A stretch of 39,826 nt of DNA, from positions 1-39,826 of the forward strand of contig JAOPZS010000126.1 in assembly GCA_025963965.1 (NCBI GenBank). Direction: 5' to 3'. Position numbers and translations under genes: made by a program. Below, in pieces: positions 27,648 through 39,826 of the stretch (its first letter is position 1; the number at the start of each line of letters is the position of its first letter). This stretch comes from Solirubrobacterales bacterium. Lineage in GTDB: Bacteria; Actinomycetota; Thermoleophilia; Solirubrobacterales; Solirubrobacteraceae. The notes beneath the pieces were generated by a model. That model saw only the letters and a list, made by a program, of their open reading frames with translations. It ran no database searches and was not told the DNA's origin.

Positions 27648-28124
27648 GTGGAGACGGGCAGTCCAGCCACAGCTCACTTCGAGCGCAAGCGCCCGGGCTG
27701 GTTCACCGCGCACGTCTTCAACCCGCTGGTTGCGCTGCTCACCCGCCTGGGCATCAGCCTGCTCGGCTCGCGCGTCCTCGAGGTCCGCGGACGCAGCTCC
27801 GGAGCGCTCCGGCGCACCCCCGTCAACCTGCTGGAGCTGGAGGGCGAGCGCTACCTGGTCGCCCCGCGAGGCGAGACGCAGTGGGTGCGCAACCTGCGCG
27901 CCAGCGGCGAGGGCCGGCTGCTGCTCGGCAGGCGCGGCGAGAGCTTCGCAGCCGCCGAGATCGCCGACGGGCAGAAGGCCCCGATCCTCCGGGCCTACCT
28001 GAAGCGGTGGAAGGCCGAGGTGGGCGTGTTCTTCGACGGGGTGGGGCCTGACTCGCCCGAGGATGAGCTGCGGCGAGTGGCCGCCAAGCATCCGGTTTTC
28101 CGGCTGTTGCCTAGCGGCTCGTGA
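27648..28124 (+). CDS. Nitroreductase/deazaflavin (F420)-dependent oxidoreductase family protein
   Basis: This 158-residue protein belongs to the Ddn-like (DUF385) family, whose members bind coenzyme F420 and reduce quinones or nitro compounds. The family pattern is visible: EVRGRSSGALRRTPVNLLELEGERYLVAPRGETQWVRNLRASGEGRL (about residues 45-91) matches the R-G-R-x-SG...T.......G..Y.V.....G...W..NL segment. The N-terminal helix with a hydrophobic patch may touch the membrane. It starts at GTG 27648, 11 bp after atpC, and might be transcribed with the ATP synthase operon. Its physiological substrate is unknown. Confidence 0.85.
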   Translation: METGSPATAHFERKRPGWFTAHVFNPLVALLTRLGISLLGSRVLEVRGRSSGALRRTPVNLLELEGERYLVAPRGETQWVRNLRASGEGRLLLGRRGESFAAAEIADGQKAPILRAYLKRWKAEVGVFFDGVGPDSPEDELRRVAAKHPVFRLLPSGS

Positions 28125-28185
28125 CGCGTCTGCCGCCGGCCAGACAGCTCGCCGCCACCCCTCACCTACTAGCCTTCCCCGCCTC

Positions 28186-29475
28186 ATGAGCGCCGACCGC
28201 CAGCCAATCGGAGTCATCGGCACCGGCTACGTGGGGCTGGTCACCGCCGCCGGCTTCGCGGAGCTCGGCAGCGACGTGTGGTGCGTGGACATCGACGCCG
28301 AGAAGGTCGAGCGCCTGAAGCGAGGCGAGGTGCCGATCTACGAGCCGGGCCTCGAGGAGCTGCTGGCGCGCAACAAGGCGCGCCTGCACTTCTCCACCGA
28401 GCTCGATGGCGCGCTGGAGCACGCGCGGCTGCTGTTCGTCGCCGTGGGAACCCCGCCGACGTACTCCGGCGACGCCGATCTGTCCGCGGTGCACGCCGTC
28501 GTGGATGGGCTACCTGCCTCCGCGGAGCACGCGCTCGTGATGAAGTCGACAGTTCCCTGCGGCACCGGGACGTCGCTCGCACGCGCCTTCGGCGAGCAGG
28601 GCAAGGACGGGCTCGGATATGTCTCCTGCCCGGAGTTCCTCAAGGAGGGCTCCGCCGTGAACGACTTCCTGCACCCGGACCGGGTGGTCGTGGGCGACGA
28701 CGGGAACTGGGCCGGCGACGCCGTCGTCGAGCTCTACGCGCCGCTCGGTGCCCCGCTCGTGCGCACCGACGTGGCCAGCGCGGAGATGGTGAAGCTCGCC
28801 TCCAACGCGTTCCTCGCGACGAAGATCTCGTTCATCAACGAGATCGCGAACGTTTGCGAGGAGACGGGAGCAGACGTCGTGGAGGTCGCCCGGGGGATGG
28901 GTCTCGACGACCGCATCGGTGCGAAGTTCCTGCAGGCCGGCATCGGCTTCGGCGGCAGCTGCTTCCCGAAGGACGTCGATGCGCTCAAGCAGCTGGCGGG
29001 CAACTCCGGCTACCACTTCCAGCTGCTCACGGCGGTGATCGAGGTCAACGAACTGCAGAAGCGACGGGTCATCGGCAAGCTGCACAAGCATCTCGGCGGG
29101 CTCGTCGGCAAGCGGGTCGCGTTGCTCGGCCTCGCTTTCAAGCCGAACACCGACGACATGCGGGAGGCATCATCGCTCGTGCTCTCTGCACGGCTGAACG
29201 CCGACGGGGCGAGCGTCAGCGCCTACGACCCGGTCGCCGAGGAGCAGGCGCGCAGGCTCGTCACGGGCATCACCTTCGCCGACTCCCCGCTGAGCGCCGT
29301 GCGCGGGGCCGACGCGGTCGTGCTCGTCACCGAGTGGCAGGAGCTGCTCGAGCTCGACTGGGCCCAGGTGGCCGAGGCGATGAGCGGGGATCTGGTCATC
29401 GACGGGCGAAACGCGCTGGACCCGCAGGCGGTGCGCGCCGCCGGGCTGTCCTACGAGGGCATCGGGAGGCGGTGA
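28186..29475 (+). CDS. UDP-glucose/GDP-mannose 6-dehydrogenase family protein
   Basis: This 429-residue NAD-dependent enzyme oxidises a nucleotide sugar at C6, most likely UDP-glucose to UDP-glucuronate. The NAD-binding IGTGYVGLVTA is at residues 11-21, and the catalytic cysteine is Cys259 in GFGGSCFPKD. The helix VKLASNAFLATKISFINEI (202-220) and the third domain LGLAFKPNTDDMREASS are typical. It opens a sugar-nucleotide operon: the next gene starts 5 bp after its stop. The start at 28186 has no good ribosome-binding site, but a TAGCCT (28170-28175) lies 10 bp upstream, suggesting a short-leader or leaderless transcript. Confidence 0.92.
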   Translation: MSADRQPIGVIGTGYVGLVTAAGFAELGSDVWCVDIDAEKVERLKRGEVPIYEPGLEELLARNKARLHFSTELDGALEHARLLFVAVGTPPTYSGDADLSAVHAVVDGLPASAEHALVMKSTVPCGTGTSLARAFGEQGKDGLGYVSCPEFLKEGSAVNDFLHPDRVVVGDDGNWAGDAVVELYAPLGAPLVRTDVASAEMVKLASNAFLATKISFINEIANVCEETGADVVEVARGMGLDDRIGAKFLQAGIGFGGSCFPKDVDALKQLAGNSGYHFQLLTAVIEVNELQKRRVIGKLHKHLGGLVGKRVALLGLAFKPNTDDMREASSLVLSARLNADGASVSAYDPVAEEQARRLVTGITFADSPLSAVRGADAVVLVTEWQELLELDWAQVAEAMSGDLVIDGRNALDPQAVRAAGLSYEGIGRR

Positions 29476-29479
29476 GCCG

Positions 29480-30580
29480 GTGCAGGCCGTGATCCTCGTG
29501 GGGGGGGAGGGGACGCGGCTGCGCCCGCTGACCTCGACGCTTCCCAAGCCGGTCGTGCCGCTGGTGGACAGGCCGTTCATCGCGTTCATGCTCGAGTGGC
29601 TTCGCGCGCACGGCGTCGACGATGTGATCATGTCGTGCGGCTTTCTCGCCACGGCGGTACGGGACGTCCTCGGCGACGGCTCCCGGCTCGGCATCCGCCT
29701 GCGGTTCGTCGAGGAGCCAGATCCGCGCGGCACGGCGGGCGCGCTGAAGCTCGCCGAGCCGATGCTCGACGAGCGCTTCCTGATGCTCAACGGCGACGTG
29801 CTCACCGACATCGACCTGACGCGCCAGATCGCCCAGCACGAGGCGACCGGCGCCACCGCGACGCTTGCGCTCGTCCCGGTCGCAGACCCCTCGGCATACG
29901 GCCTCGTGATCCTCGAGGAGGACCGCTCTGTGCGCGACTTCGTCGAGAAGCCGAGCTCCAAGGAGCTGCCGAGCAACCTGATCAGCGCCGGCGCGTACGT
30001 GCTTGAGCGCACGATCCTCGAGCTCGTGCCGGCCGATCGCAACGTGTCGATCGAGCGGGAGGTGTGGCCTCTGCTGGTCGGCAAGGGCCTCTACGGCTTC
30101 CCCTCAGACAGCTACTGGCTCGACATCGGCACGCCGGCCCGTTACCTGCAGGGAACGTTCGACATCATCGAGGGCAACGTCGAGACCGCCGTACGGGAGC
30201 GGCTGGGCAGCGACTGGCTGGCGATCGGCGAGGGTGCCCAGCTCGACGGCCGCGTGGTTCCTCCGGCCGTGCTGGGGCAGGGCGTCCGCGTCGCCGAGGG
30301 CGCGCACGTCGGGAGCCTCGCGGTGCTCGGCGCCGACGTGTCGGTCGGCGCGGGCAGCATCGTGGAGCGTGCGGTGGTCCTCGGCGGCACGCAGATCGGG
30401 GCCGGATGCGAGCTGCGCGACTGTATAGTCGCCGCCGGCTGTCGCATCGGTGACCACACCCAGATCAGCGGGGGCGCGGTGCTCGGGGAAGGCGTCAACG
30501 TCGGGGCGGACAACGTGATAACCCGTGGGGCGCGTATCTTCCCTGGGGTCGCGCTACCCGACGGCGCGATCGAGTTCTAG
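29480..30580 (+). CDS. Sugar-phosphate nucleotidyltransferase (mannose-1-phosphate guanylyltransferase-like)
   Basis: This 366-residue protein activates a sugar phosphate with an NTP. The N-terminal Rossmann-like domain carries GGEGTRLRPLTSTLPKPVVP (residues 8-27), the catalytic signature, with the metal-binding LNGDVLTDIDL near 105-115. From about residue 245 to the end runs a left-handed beta-helix of hexapeptide-type repeats. This architecture fits GDP-mannose pyrophosphorylases, but glucose-1-phosphate enzymes look alike. Starts at GTG 29480. A second paralogue lies downstream at 33277 in the same operon. Confidence 0.88.
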   Translation: MQAVILVGGEGTRLRPLTSTLPKPVVPLVDRPFIAFMLEWLRAHGVDDVIMSCGFLATAVRDVLGDGSRLGIRLRFVEEPDPRGTAGALKLAEPMLDERFLMLNGDVLTDIDLTRQIAQHEATGATATLALVPVADPSAYGLVILEEDRSVRDFVEKPSSKELPSNLISAGAYVLERTILELVPADRNVSIEREVWPLLVGKGLYGFPSDSYWLDIGTPARYLQGTFDIIEGNVETAVRERLGSDWLAIGEGAQLDGRVVPPAVLGQGVRVAEGAHVGSLAVLGADVSVGAGSIVERAVVLGGTQIGAGCELRDCIVAAGCRIGDHTQISGGAVLGEGVNVGADNVITRGARIFPGVALPDGAIEF

Positions 30581-30669
30581 GCTCCAGGTCCGCAGATCCT
30601 CCGGCGACCCTCGGTTACGACAGGCCGAACGGCCACAATTTCCACAGCCCCACAGGAGAAGAGCACCAG

Positions 30670-31752
30670 ATGAGCGAAGGCAGCGCCACCGCCCCACCGG
30701 CCGCAGAAGAGCTCTCGCGCGCGGTCATCGCGCGCGTCGACGCCTCCGACCAGCTCGGCGACGTGCTTGCGCTCCCAGAGCACCTGCGCGACGCCGTCTG
30801 GCGCGTCGAGTCGGCGATCATGCAGGGCTGGGACACCGCCGACGGCCTGGTGGTCGCCGGCATGGGTGGGTCGGCGATCGGCGGTGCGCTCGCCCGGGCG
30901 GCGCTCGGCGATCACGCCTCCCGCCCGATCTTCGTGACCCGCGCCTACGGCCTGCCCACCTGGACGACGCCCGACACGATGGTGCTGTGCGCCAGCTACT
31001 CCGGCGACACCGAGGAGACGCTCGCGTGCTACGAGTCGGCGGGCGCCCTCGGCGCGAAGCGGACCGTCGTGACCACCGGCGGTCGCCTAGGCGAGATGGC
31101 TCGCGCGGACGGCGTGCCGGTGATCCCGCTCCCGGGCGGATTTCAGCCGCGCGCCGCCGTCGCGTACATGATCGTCGCCGCCCTCGAGGTCGCAGCGCTG
31201 TCCGGGGCCGGGCCGCGGCTGACCGCCGAGATCGACGTCGCCGCCTCACACATCGAGCAGCTCGTCGCCGAGTGGGGCCCGGACGCGCCCGAGGACTCCC
31301 TGGCGAAGGACATCGCCCGCCGGCTGCTTGGCACCACTCCGGTGATCGCCGGTGCCGGGCTGACCACGCCGATCGCCTACCGCTGGAAGACGCAGATCAA
31401 CGAGAACGCCAAGCAGCCCGCCTTCTACCACGAACTGCCAGAGCTCGACCACAACGAGCTCGCCGGCTGGGAGGGCGCGCGCGAGCTCGGGCGCTTCTCC
31501 GCAGTCTTCCTCGACGACTCCGACGCACACCCCAGGGTGAAGGAGCGGATGGAGCTCACCGAGCGCCTGATCGCCGACAACGCCGCGATGAGCTGCCGAC
31601 TCGAGACCCGCGGGCAGACGGCGATCGAGCGGGTCCTCTCGCTCGTGCTCCTCGGCGATCTCGTCTCTATCTACCTCGCCGCGCTGCGCGGCGTTGATCC
31701 CGGGCCGGTGAAGGTGATCGACGAGCTGAAGGCCGCGCTCGCCAACCGCTGA
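30670..31752 (+). CDS. Bifunctional phosphoglucose/phosphomannose isomerase
   Basis: This 360-residue enzyme interconverts fructose-6-phosphate with glucose-6-phosphate and mannose-6-phosphate. It has two SIS domains; the first holds GMGGSAIGG (near residues 59-67) and SYSGDTEE (near 107-114), the second [24 protein letters not shown] (near 240-263), which is specific to the small PGI/PMI family. Length matches that family, not classical 550-residue PGI. It would supply mannose-6-phosphate for the neighbouring nucleotidyltransferases. AGGAG precedes the ATG. Confidence 0.93.
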   Translation: MSEGSATAPPAAEELSRAVIARVDASDQLGDVLALPEHLRDAVWRVESAIMQGWDTADGLVVAGMGGSAIGGALARAALGDHASRPIFVTRAYGLPTWTTPDTMVLCASYSGDTEETLACYESAGALGAKRTVVTTGGRLGEMARADGVPVIPLPGGFQPRAAVAYMIVAALEVAALSGAGPRLTAEIDVAASHIEQLVAEWGPDAPEDSLAKDIARRLLGTTPVIAGAGLTTPIAYRWKTQINENAKQPAFYHELPELDHNELAGWEGARELGRFSAVFLDDSDAHPRVKERMELTERLIADNAAMSCRLETRGQTAIERVLSLVLLGDLVSIYLAALRGVDPGPVKVIDELKAALANR

Positions 31753-31781
31753 GCTATCACTATGACCATGGAGATCTACAG

Positions 31782-33260
<1,479 letters not shown>

Positions 33261-33276
33261 GCGCCGGCCACAGCCG

Positions 33277-34266
33277 ATGAGAGCGATGGTCCTTGCGGCG
33301 GGCCTGGGCACGCGCCTGCGCCCGCTGACGTATGAGATAACCAAGCCGATGGTGCCGGTGCTCGACAGGCCCGTCATGGAGCACATCGTGGACCTGCTCG
33401 ACAGGCACGGCTTCGAGGAGGTGATCGCGAACCTCCACTACTTCCCCGACACGATCCGCGAGCACTTCGGCGAGCGGCTCGAGTACCGCTTCGAGCCCGA
33501 GCTGCTCGGCACCGCCGGCGGAGTTCACGCCTGCGCGGAGTTCTTCGGGGACGAGCCGTTCCTGGTGATCTCCGGCGACGCGCTCACCGACATCGACCTC
33601 GGAGCGCTCGCCGCAAGGCACCGCCAGGCCGGCGGCGTGGCGACGCTCGCGGTCAAGCAGGTGGCGGACACGCGCGAGTATGGCGTCGTCCTGCACGACG
33701 ACGACGGACGGATCACCGGCTTTCAGGAGAAGCCCGAGCCGGATGACGCGCTCTCCGACCTCGGCAACTGCGGAATCTACGTCTTCGACCCGCGGATCTT
33801 CGACTACTTCCCCGACCGGCCGTTCGTGGACTGGGCCCAGGACGTCTTCCCCGTGCTGCTCGAGAACGACGTTCCCTTCTACATCCACGAGGTGCACGAG
33901 TACTGGAACGATGTCGGGTCGCTCAGCGAGCTGCGCCAGGGCACCTTCGATGCGCTGCGCGGCGAGCTGCAGCTGCAGATCGAGGGCGAGGAGGTCCGGC
34001 CCGGGGTGACCGTCGCCGGCGGCTCGCCGATCCCCGAGGACACCGACATCGACGGGCGCGTGTGGGTCGGGCACGACGTGCGTATCGGGCACGGCGTGCG
34101 CCTGATGGGGCCGATCGTGCTCGGCGACGGTGTGAGCGTGGGCGACCATGCCCAACTGCGCTCGAGCATCGTGTTCCCCGGCACCGTGATCGCCCCGGAC
34201 TCGATCCTGATCGGCGCGATCGCCGGCCACGGCGGCATCCTTAAGAGCCTGCGCCGGCGGGACTAG
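33277..34266 (+). CDS. Second sugar-phosphate nucleotidyltransferase
   Basis: This 329-residue protein is a paralogue of the enzyme at 29480. The catalytic signature GLGTRLRPLTYEITKPMVP is at residues 9-27 and ISGDALTDIDL near 99-109. The beta-helix domain after residue 230 is shorter than in the first copy, with about four coils. It could make GDP-mannose or a dTDP/UDP-sugar, so the two copies may serve different sugars. It begins 16 bp after the ahcY frame and closes the operon; the converging ctaG stop is 10 bp away. Confidence 0.88.
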   Translation: MRAMVLAAGLGTRLRPLTYEITKPMVPVLDRPVMEHIVDLLDRHGFEEVIANLHYFPDTIREHFGERLEYRFEPELLGTAGGVHACAEFFGDEPFLVISGDALTDIDLGALAARHRQAGGVATLAVKQVADTREYGVVLHDDDGRITGFQEKPEPDDALSDLGNCGIYVFDPRIFDYFPDRPFVDWAQDVFPVLLENDVPFYIHEVHEYWNDVGSLSELRQGTFDALRGELQLQIEGEEVRPGVTVAGGSPIPEDTDIDGRVWVGHDVRIGHGVRLMGPIVLGDGVSVGDHAQLRSSIVFPGTVIAPDSILIGAIAGHGGILKSLRRRD

Positions 34267-34276
34267 GCGGCGCGCC

Positions 34277-35089
34277 TCACACGAGGCCGTAGCGCTCGCG
34301 ACGCTGCTGCTCGCGCTCTGACTCGCTCAGCGCGCGCATGAACAGCACGACGAGCGCAATGCCCATCACGAGTGACTGCTCGACCGCCATGATCAGGCCC
34401 GCGAGCGACTGATCGTCTCCGGCGCTGATGCCCCACACGCGGCCCAGGTGCTCGTAATAGGGGTAGAGGGCGGCCGGCGCGAAAGCGAGCCCCATTCCGA
34501 GCGCGCCGACGAACAGCTTGGTGGAGGCCATGTAGAGCACCGGGCCCATACCGTTCAGCCGAAGGCGTCCACGGATCGGGGAGAGCAGATGCCACCAGTA
34601 GAGCGAGCCGGCGAGCAGGAAGCTGGCGTGCTCGAGGACGTGCGCGAACGGGTGACGCACGGCGAAGTCATACGCCGATGGCACGTGCCACGCCCAGATC
34701 ACGCCGACATAGAGCAGCACGGCGAACGCCGGATGCGCGAGCGCGCCCGCGCGATGCTCGATGCCGCGGACCAGGCGCGTGACCGGTCTGAGGAGGACCT
34801 TCGTGAAGCCCGCGATGGCGAGGATCGGCACCACGTCCAGCAGCAGCATGTGCTGCACCATGTGCATGAAGAACAGCTGGTCGGCGAGCGAGTCGAGGGG
34901 GGACACGAGCGCCGCAAGCGCAACCAGCACCGCCGCGGCGAAGCAGCCCAGGCGCCATACCGGCGCCTCGGCGCCCGGGCGTGCGGACTCGCGCCGCACC
35001 TGCCGCCAGCGTCTGCCGTAGATGCCCGCCGCCAGCGCCGCACCGATCAGCACGCCGGGGCTCAGCGTCCAGATTATGTTTGCGCGCAT
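34277..35089 (-). CDS. Cytochrome c oxidase assembly factor CtaG (caa3 type)
   Basis: This 270-residue protein has seven hydrophobic helices and matches the Gram-positive caa3-type CtaG family, involved in copper delivery to or assembly of cytochrome c oxidase. The diagnostic stretch LFFMHMVQHMLLLDVVPILAIAG (near residues 75-97) holds the conserved histidines. AWHVPSAYDFAVRH follows in the central loop. The ATG at 35089 is just before the first helix, but GGAGG touches it directly, which is too close to work well; an upstream start at 35143 adds 18 uncharacteristic residues. It is divergent from hpf. Confidence 0.88.
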   Translation of the reverse strand: MRANIIWTLSPGVLIGAALAAGIYGRRWRQVRRESARPGAEAPVWRLGCFAAAVLVALAALVSPLDSLADQLFFMHMVQHMLLLDVVPILAIAGFTKVLLRPVTRLVRGIEHRAGALAHPAFAVLLYVGVIWAWHVPSAYDFAVRHPFAHVLEHASFLLAGSLYWWHLLSPIRGRLRLNGMGPVLYMASTKLFVGALGMGLAFAPAALYPYYEHLGRVWGISAGDDQSLAGLIMAVEQSLVMGIALVVLFMRALSESEREQQRRERYGLV

Positions 35090-35114
35090 CCTCCGGCCAT
35101 TTTGTCGAACCCCA

Positions 35115-35143
35115 TGGACATCCGCCGTGCCCCGGCGTAGCAT
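35115..35143 (+). promoter_or_regulatory. Probable hpf promoter
   Basis: TGGACA (35115-35120) and TAGCAT (35138-35143) are 17 bp apart and fit a sigma-70-like promoter, one base off consensus at -35. Transcription would begin near 35150, about 30 bases before the hpf ATG. Confidence 0.6.
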
Positions 35144-35181
35144 CGATGTCCGACACGCAAAGACACCGAAGGGAGCCTACG

Positions 35182-35556
35182 ATGCAGATCGACATCAAGG
35201 GTCGAAATGTCCCGGTCACCGACAAGATCCGCGCCCACGCGGAGCGTCGCCTGGCCAAGGTCGCGCGGCAGGTCTCGGACCTCGCCCGGCTTGAGATCGA
35301 GATCTTCAAGGAGCCCAACCCGCGGGTCGCCGACTGTCACGTCGCCGAGGCGACGCTCTACCTGAAGGGCGTCACGCTGCGCGCTCACGATGCCTCTCCG
35401 GAGATGCTGCACTCGCTGAACCTGGTGGTGGACGAGCTCGCGCGGCAGGTCAAGCGCCACCGCGACAAACTTCGCCACCGCCGCGAGGCGCACGCCGCAG
35501 CCGCCCGCGAGGCGGCCCGGGCAGCCCGCCTCCGGGCTGCGCAGCCGTCGCTCTAG
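35182..35556 (+). CDS. Ribosome hibernation promoting factor family protein (short form)
   Basis: This 124-residue protein belongs to the HPF/RaiA family, which binds the decoding centre of idle ribosomes. MQIDIKGRNVPVTDKIRAHAERRLAKVAR opens the beta-alpha-beta fold, followed by AEATLYLKGVTLRAHDASPEMLHSLNLVVDELARQVKRHRDK. It ends in a basic, alanine-rich tail and lacks the C-terminal domain that dimerises ribosomes in long-form HPF, which is the usual actinobacterial version; if correct it cannot make 100S dimers in that way. GGGAG precedes the ATG at 35182. Confidence 0.92.
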   Translation: MQIDIKGRNVPVTDKIRAHAERRLAKVARQVSDLARLEIEIFKEPNPRVADCHVAEATLYLKGVTLRAHDASPEMLHSLNLVVDELARQVKRHRDKLRHRREAHAAAAREAARAARLRAAQPSL

Positions 35557-35588
35557 CGCTCCGCGCCTCGCGCGAGGGGGGGCGATGT

Positions 35589-37916
35589 TTGGACCCCGCC
35601 CCATGCGGGTATTGCCGATCGCGGGTGAGGGTACGTGTTCTTCTCGGGGTGACGGGGGCGCTGGCGGTCAGCTGGCTGCTTCCGGGCGCAGCCGGCGCGG
35701 CAGTCTCGCCGTCGCTGCCCGCCAAAGTGGGGACCGCACCGCGGCCGGGTCCGGCGGTGCTCTACGAACGCCCCGCTCGCGCGCCCCAGCTCGAAAACGC
35801 GCCGGGCTCCGCCTGGCATGCGCCGTCGATCCTCGTGTCGGGGGCCAGCGCCTACCGGCTGGGTGAGTTCGTCTACCAGGGGTACGTCTACGACGACCAC
35901 GGCGCCAAGGGGCTGACCGACCCGACCAACCCGATGCACTCGCCCGGTGGCGACTCCTCCGGCGGAGACCTCTTCTCGGCGCCCGACGGCACCTACGACT
36001 ATCCGACGGGGCCCGGATACGACGAAAACGCCGCCAACCTCGTGGAGCTGCGCGTCAAGCCGCTCGTCAGCTCGACCGCGATCCGCATCACGCTCAACAC
36101 GCTGGAGAAACCGGACCTCGTAGCGACCGCCATAGCGATCGGCGGCAGCGAAGGCCACAGCCACCCGTTCCCGTTCGGCGCGAACGTGAGCGCCCCCGCG
36201 CAGTACTTCCTGACCGTGCACGGAGAAACCGCGGTGCTCACCGACGCGGTCACCGGCACCGAAGTGCCGGGTCCGGCGCCGACGGTGAGCGTCGACCTCG
36301 CGCGCCGCCAGATCACCGTGCTCGTGTCGCACAGCCAGTGGAACCCCGGCAGCTCCGCGGTCCGCCTGGCCGGCGGCGTCGGCCTGTGGAACGCGTCGGC
36401 CAACAGCTACCTGCTGCCTGTGGCGGAGCGCTCTGCGACGCAGCCCGGCGGCGCCGGTGTGAACACGGCTCCGCCCGCCTTCTTCGACGTGGCCTACCGG
36501 TTCAATGCCCAGGAGCCCGTCCCCGGCACCCCGGGGCCCGCGACCACAGCCGACCCCGCCTGGTGGCGCGAGTCGGCGCAGGCGCGGGCGCTGGCGAGCG
36601 GTGACATCAGCGCCTTCCACGCCGAAGTCGACTTCGCCAAGCTGAAGGCGAAGGTCAACGACGACATGCCCGGATCTGCCACCGGCGTGCCACAGACCGG
36701 CACCATCGACCGGATCCTCGCCTCCCATTTCTCGCCCGGCCAGGGCGCGGACTACGCGACCGGCGGCTGCGGCTCCTCGACGGCGTGCATCGGCGCGATG
36801 CGCGGCCAGCTCCTGCCCTACGCGGTCTACGTGCCCGGCGGCTCCGCGCCGGCGGGCGGGTGGGGCCTGACGCTGCTGCTTCACTCGCTGTCGGCGAACT
36901 ACAACCAGTTCGCCGGGTCGCGAAACCAGTCGCAGTTCGCCGCCCGCGGGCCAGGATCGATCGTCATCACGCCGTCCGGGCGCGGGCCGGACGGGTGGTA
37001 CTACGACCACGCCGGAGCGGACACCTTCGAAGTGTGGGCCGACGTCGCCGCCCACTACCAGCTCAACCCCTCCTTCACCGACGTCGCCGGCTATTCGATG
37101 GGGGGATACGGCACGTACAAGCTGACCAGCCAGTTCCCTGACCTGTTCGCCAGGGCGCAGCCCACGGTGGGGCCGCCGGGCCTCGGCATCTGGCTGCCTC
37201 CGGGCGAACCGCAGCCGGGAGGCAACCGGTCGCTCACCCAGCGCATGCTGCCGTCCGTGCGCAACGTGCCGTTCCTGATCTGGAACGAGACGACCGACGA
37301 GCTCGTGCCGATCGCCGGCGTGCTCGAACAGGTCGCCAAGTTCGACTCGCTCGGCTACCGCTACGAATTCGACCAATTCCAGGCCGGCGACCATCTCACG
37401 CTGGCGATCAACGACGAATACTCGCCGGCTGCGGCCTTCCTCGGCACCGAAGGCGTCGAGCCCAACCCGCCGCACGTGACCTACGCCTACAACCCGACGA
37501 TGGACTTCCCCGCTGACGGGACGACCGCCGGGCACGCCTACTGGCTCTACAACATCGGCCTGCGGGAAAGCAGCGGCAGCGCACCGCTGGGCACGGTCGA
37601 CGTGCGCTCCGAGGGGTTCGGCGTCGGGGACCCGGCGGCCTCGGAAACCCAGCACGGCGCGGGAGTGCTCACCGGCGGCCAGCTCCCGGCGATCCCCTTC
37701 ACGAGCCAGGCGAAGAGCTGGGGGGCGGCGCCGGCGCAGGCGGTCAACGACGCCCTCGACCTGACCGCCGGCAACATCGCGCACGCCACCATCGACGCGA
37801 AGCGGGCGAAGATCGACTGCACAGCGCACCTGAACGTCAAGACCGATGGTCCGCTGAAGCTGACGCTGGCGGACTGCCCCGGCGGCGGCTCCAAGACGTT
37901 CTCGTTCGCCGGCTGA
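35589..37916 (+). CDS. Large secreted alpha/beta hydrolase with an N-terminal sugar-binding-like domain
   Basis: This protein of up to 775 residues has a Sec signal peptide (hydrophobic core about residues 18-38). Residues 60-290 form a beta-rich domain resembling the C-terminal binding module of glucodextranases (DOMON-like); this is a weak, by-eye match. Residues 390-620 are an alpha/beta hydrolase: nucleophile Ser in [11 protein letters not shown], a candidate acid in ETTDELVP, and His in AGDHLTLA. An esterase or S9-like peptidase role is plausible. A third, C-terminal domain ends with a Cys pair (KIDCTAH and LADCPG) likely to form a disulphide. TTG 35589 follows GAGGGGG well; GTG 35625 is the alternative. 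It separates hpf from secA. Confidence 0.8.
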   Translation: MDPAPCGYCRSRVRVRVLLGVTGALAVSWLLPGAAGAAVSPSLPAKVGTAPRPGPAVLYERPARAPQLENAPGSAWHAPSILVSGASAYRLGEFVYQGYVYDDHGAKGLTDPTNPMHSPGGDSSGGDLFSAPDGTYDYPTGPGYDENAANLVELRVKPLVSSTAIRITLNTLEKPDLVATAIAIGGSEGHSHPFPFGANVSAPAQYFLTVHGETAVLTDAVTGTEVPGPAPTVSVDLARRQITVLVSHSQWNPGSSAVRLAGGVGLWNASANSYLLPVAERSATQPGGAGVNTAPPAFFDVAYRFNAQEPVPGTPGPATTADPAWWRESAQARALASGDISAFHAEVDFAKLKAKVNDDMPGSATGVPQTGTIDRILASHFSPGQGADYATGGCGSSTACIGAMRGQLLPYAVYVPGGSAPAGGWGLTLLLHSLSANYNQFAGSRNQSQFAARGPGSIVITPSGRGPDGWYYDHAGADTFEVWADVAAHYQLNPSFTDVAGYSMGGYGTYKLTSQFPDLFARAQPTVGPPGLGIWLPPGEPQPGGNRSLTQRMLPSVRNVPFLIWNETTDELVPIAGVLEQVAKFDSLGYRYEFDQFQAGDHLTLAINDEYSPAAAFLGTEGVEPNPPHVTYAYNPTMDFPADGTTAGHAYWLYNIGLRESSGSAPLGTVDVRSEGFGVGDPAASETQHGAGVLTGGQLPAIPFTSQAKSWGAAPAQAVNDALDLTAGNIAHATIDAKRAKIDCTAHLNVKTDGPLKLTLADCPGGGSKTFSFAG

Positions 37917-37934
37917 GCCCCAGCGTGACGCGCG

Positions 37935-37950
37935 CGGGGGCCACCCCCCG
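37935..37950 (+). terminator. Short hairpin between the hydrolase gene and secA
   Basis: CGGGGG (37935-37940) and CCCCCG (37945-37950) form a 6-bp stem with a 4-base loop, without a T-run. It could end the hydrolase transcript. A -10-like TATCCT (37956-37961) follows it directly, 7 bp before the secA ATG. Confidence 0.4.
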
Positions 37951-37968
37951 GTAGCTATCCTTGGGCAG

Positions 37969-39826
<1,858 letters not shown>

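Noticed and set aside
28125-28185. Riboswitch before the sugar-nucleotide operon, or a SAH riboswitch for ahcY
   Set aside because: The 61-bp gap has no convincing conserved motif, and only 29 bp precede ahcY, too short for a SAH aptamer.

Overview
The window is one contiguous stretch of a very GC-rich actinobacterial chromosome, about 70% GC by eye. The best fit is the deep-branching class Thermoleophilia (Solirubrobacterales-like). This is inferred from the gene content: a DUF1385 membrane protein beside rpmE, prfA-prmC-Sua5-glyA, a WecA-type transferase, a deazaflavin (F420)-type oxidoreductase, an actinobacterial ATP synthase operon, and hpf near secA. Almost everything is chromosomal housekeeping. 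I saw no insertion sequences, phage genes, CRISPR arrays, tRNAs or rRNAs.

Layout. (1) 225-4284: a B12-binding mutase subunit, then etfB-etfA and an ETF:quinone oxidoreductase, which pass electrons from acyl-CoA oxidation to the quinone pool. (2) 4363-6314: a small secreted protein, rpmE and a DUF1385 protein. (3) 6315-8409: a hairpin repeat cluster, then a divergent tetR / yceI-flavin reductase module with two matching operators. (4) 8409-12654: a strongly structured leader, prfA-prmC-Sua5, then a ZTP riboswitch and glyA. (5) 12724-19827: envelope genes on both strands: WecA/TagO-like transferase, GT-C mannosyltransferase-like protein, a glycosyltransferase fused to a degenerate deacetylase-like domain, a DMT-type transporter, an intact NodB deacetylase and a PAP2 phosphatase. 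Several of these overlap on opposite strands. (6) 19958-27636: the F1Fo ATP synthase operon (atpI-like, B, E, F, H, A, G, D, C) behind a clear promoter. (7) 27648-34266: an F420-type oxidoreductase, then a tight sugar-nucleotide operon (UDP-glucose dehydrogenase, two sugar-phosphate nucleotidyltransferases, PGI/PMI) that contains an ahcY broken by an in-frame TAG. (8) 34277-39826: ctaG, hpf, a large secreted alpha/beta hydrolase and the first two thirds of secA, cut by the window edge.

The genes mainly link energy metabolism (ETF to quinone, cytochrome oxidase assembly, ATP synthase), translation termination and hibernation, one-carbon metabolism, and lipid-linked envelope glycans supplied by the sugar-nucleotide operon. 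The observations most worth checking are the amber codon in ahcY, the multi-hairpin leader of prfA, the glycosyltransferase/pseudo-deacetylase fusion, the missing Fe-S cysteine in ETF-QO, the ZTP riboswitch before glyA, and the opposite-strand overlaps in the envelope locus.
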